Made by a program: the position numbers and the translations under genes | The notes under the pieces: model-generated | What the model was told of the DNA's origin: nothing | The model's input: only the letters and a program-made list of their open reading frames with translations | Database searches by the model: none | Shown here: piece after piece, positions 13,715-13,745 of the stretch | Layout of the letters: every line of letters starts with the position of its first letter | Numbering within the stretch: the stretch's first letter is position 1 | NCBI GenBank assembly: GCA_015521945.1 | Contig: WANG01000089.1 | Coordinates: 1-13,745, forward strand | Reading direction: 5' to 3' | DNA: 13,745 nucleotides | Origin: Candidatus Hydrothermarchaeota archaeon | GTDB taxonomy: Archaea > Hydrothermarchaeota > Hydrothermarchaeia > Hydrothermarchaeales > BMS3B

Positions 13715-13745
13715 CCAAACCTTCAACAAATGTTTACCAAGTGAA

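Overview
The window looks like a piece of a GC-rich euryarchaeal chromosome. The evidence is a fused set of archaeal traits: TATA/BRE-like promoters of the TTTAAATA or TATATA type, some of them placed so that transcripts would be leaderless; a CofC-type enzyme of coenzyme F420 synthesis; an archaeal PUA-domain protein; an HTH-CBS regulator; and heavy use of AGG, GAG and GTG. A membrane-anchored multiheme cytochrome c and an exported rhodanese point to an anaerobe with c-type cytochromes (Archaeoglobales- or Methanosarcinales-like lineages). That placement is inference from gene content, not from a marker gene.

Layout, left to right. (1) 1-709, minus: 5' part of an exported tandem-rhodanese sulfurtransferase, cut by the window edge. 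(2) 710-887: divergent promoter region with a 15-bp palindrome. (3) 888-5082, plus: overlapping smc-scpA pair, two of the three condensin-type chromosome-organising subunits. (4) 5060-5888, minus: a five-heme membrane-anchored cytochrome followed by a 60-residue two-helix membrane protein, with a hairpin between them. (5) 5889-6203: a 315-bp gap with a TATA element, a possible 70-nt small RNA ending in T6, and CCTG/CAGG and GGCTCAT repeats. (6) 6204-6740, plus: ribbon-helix-helix regulator, probably leaderless. (7) 6727-8016, minus: polysaccharide flippase-like exporter. (8) 8112-9422, plus: MgtE magnesium transporter, divergent from the flippase across a shared TATA element. (9) 9415-10119, minus: TatC. 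(10) 10183-12396, plus: tight five-gene run of PUA protein, small membrane protein, CofC-like nucleotidyltransferase, zinc-ribbon protein and HTH-CBS regulator. (11) 12371-13714, minus: a class II glutamine amidotransferase/asparagine synthetase with altered motifs.

The region is very compact. All four convergent gene pairs overlap at their 3' ends (23, 14, 8 and 26 bp). I found no insertion sequence, CRISPR array, rRNA or tRNA. Most genes are housekeeping or envelope/redox functions. The parts that best repay a second look are the asparagine synthetase with a shortened PP-loop, the CofC with altered signature residues, the unannotated 315-bp gap beside the cytochrome, and the uncharacterised C-terminal domain of the RHH regulator.
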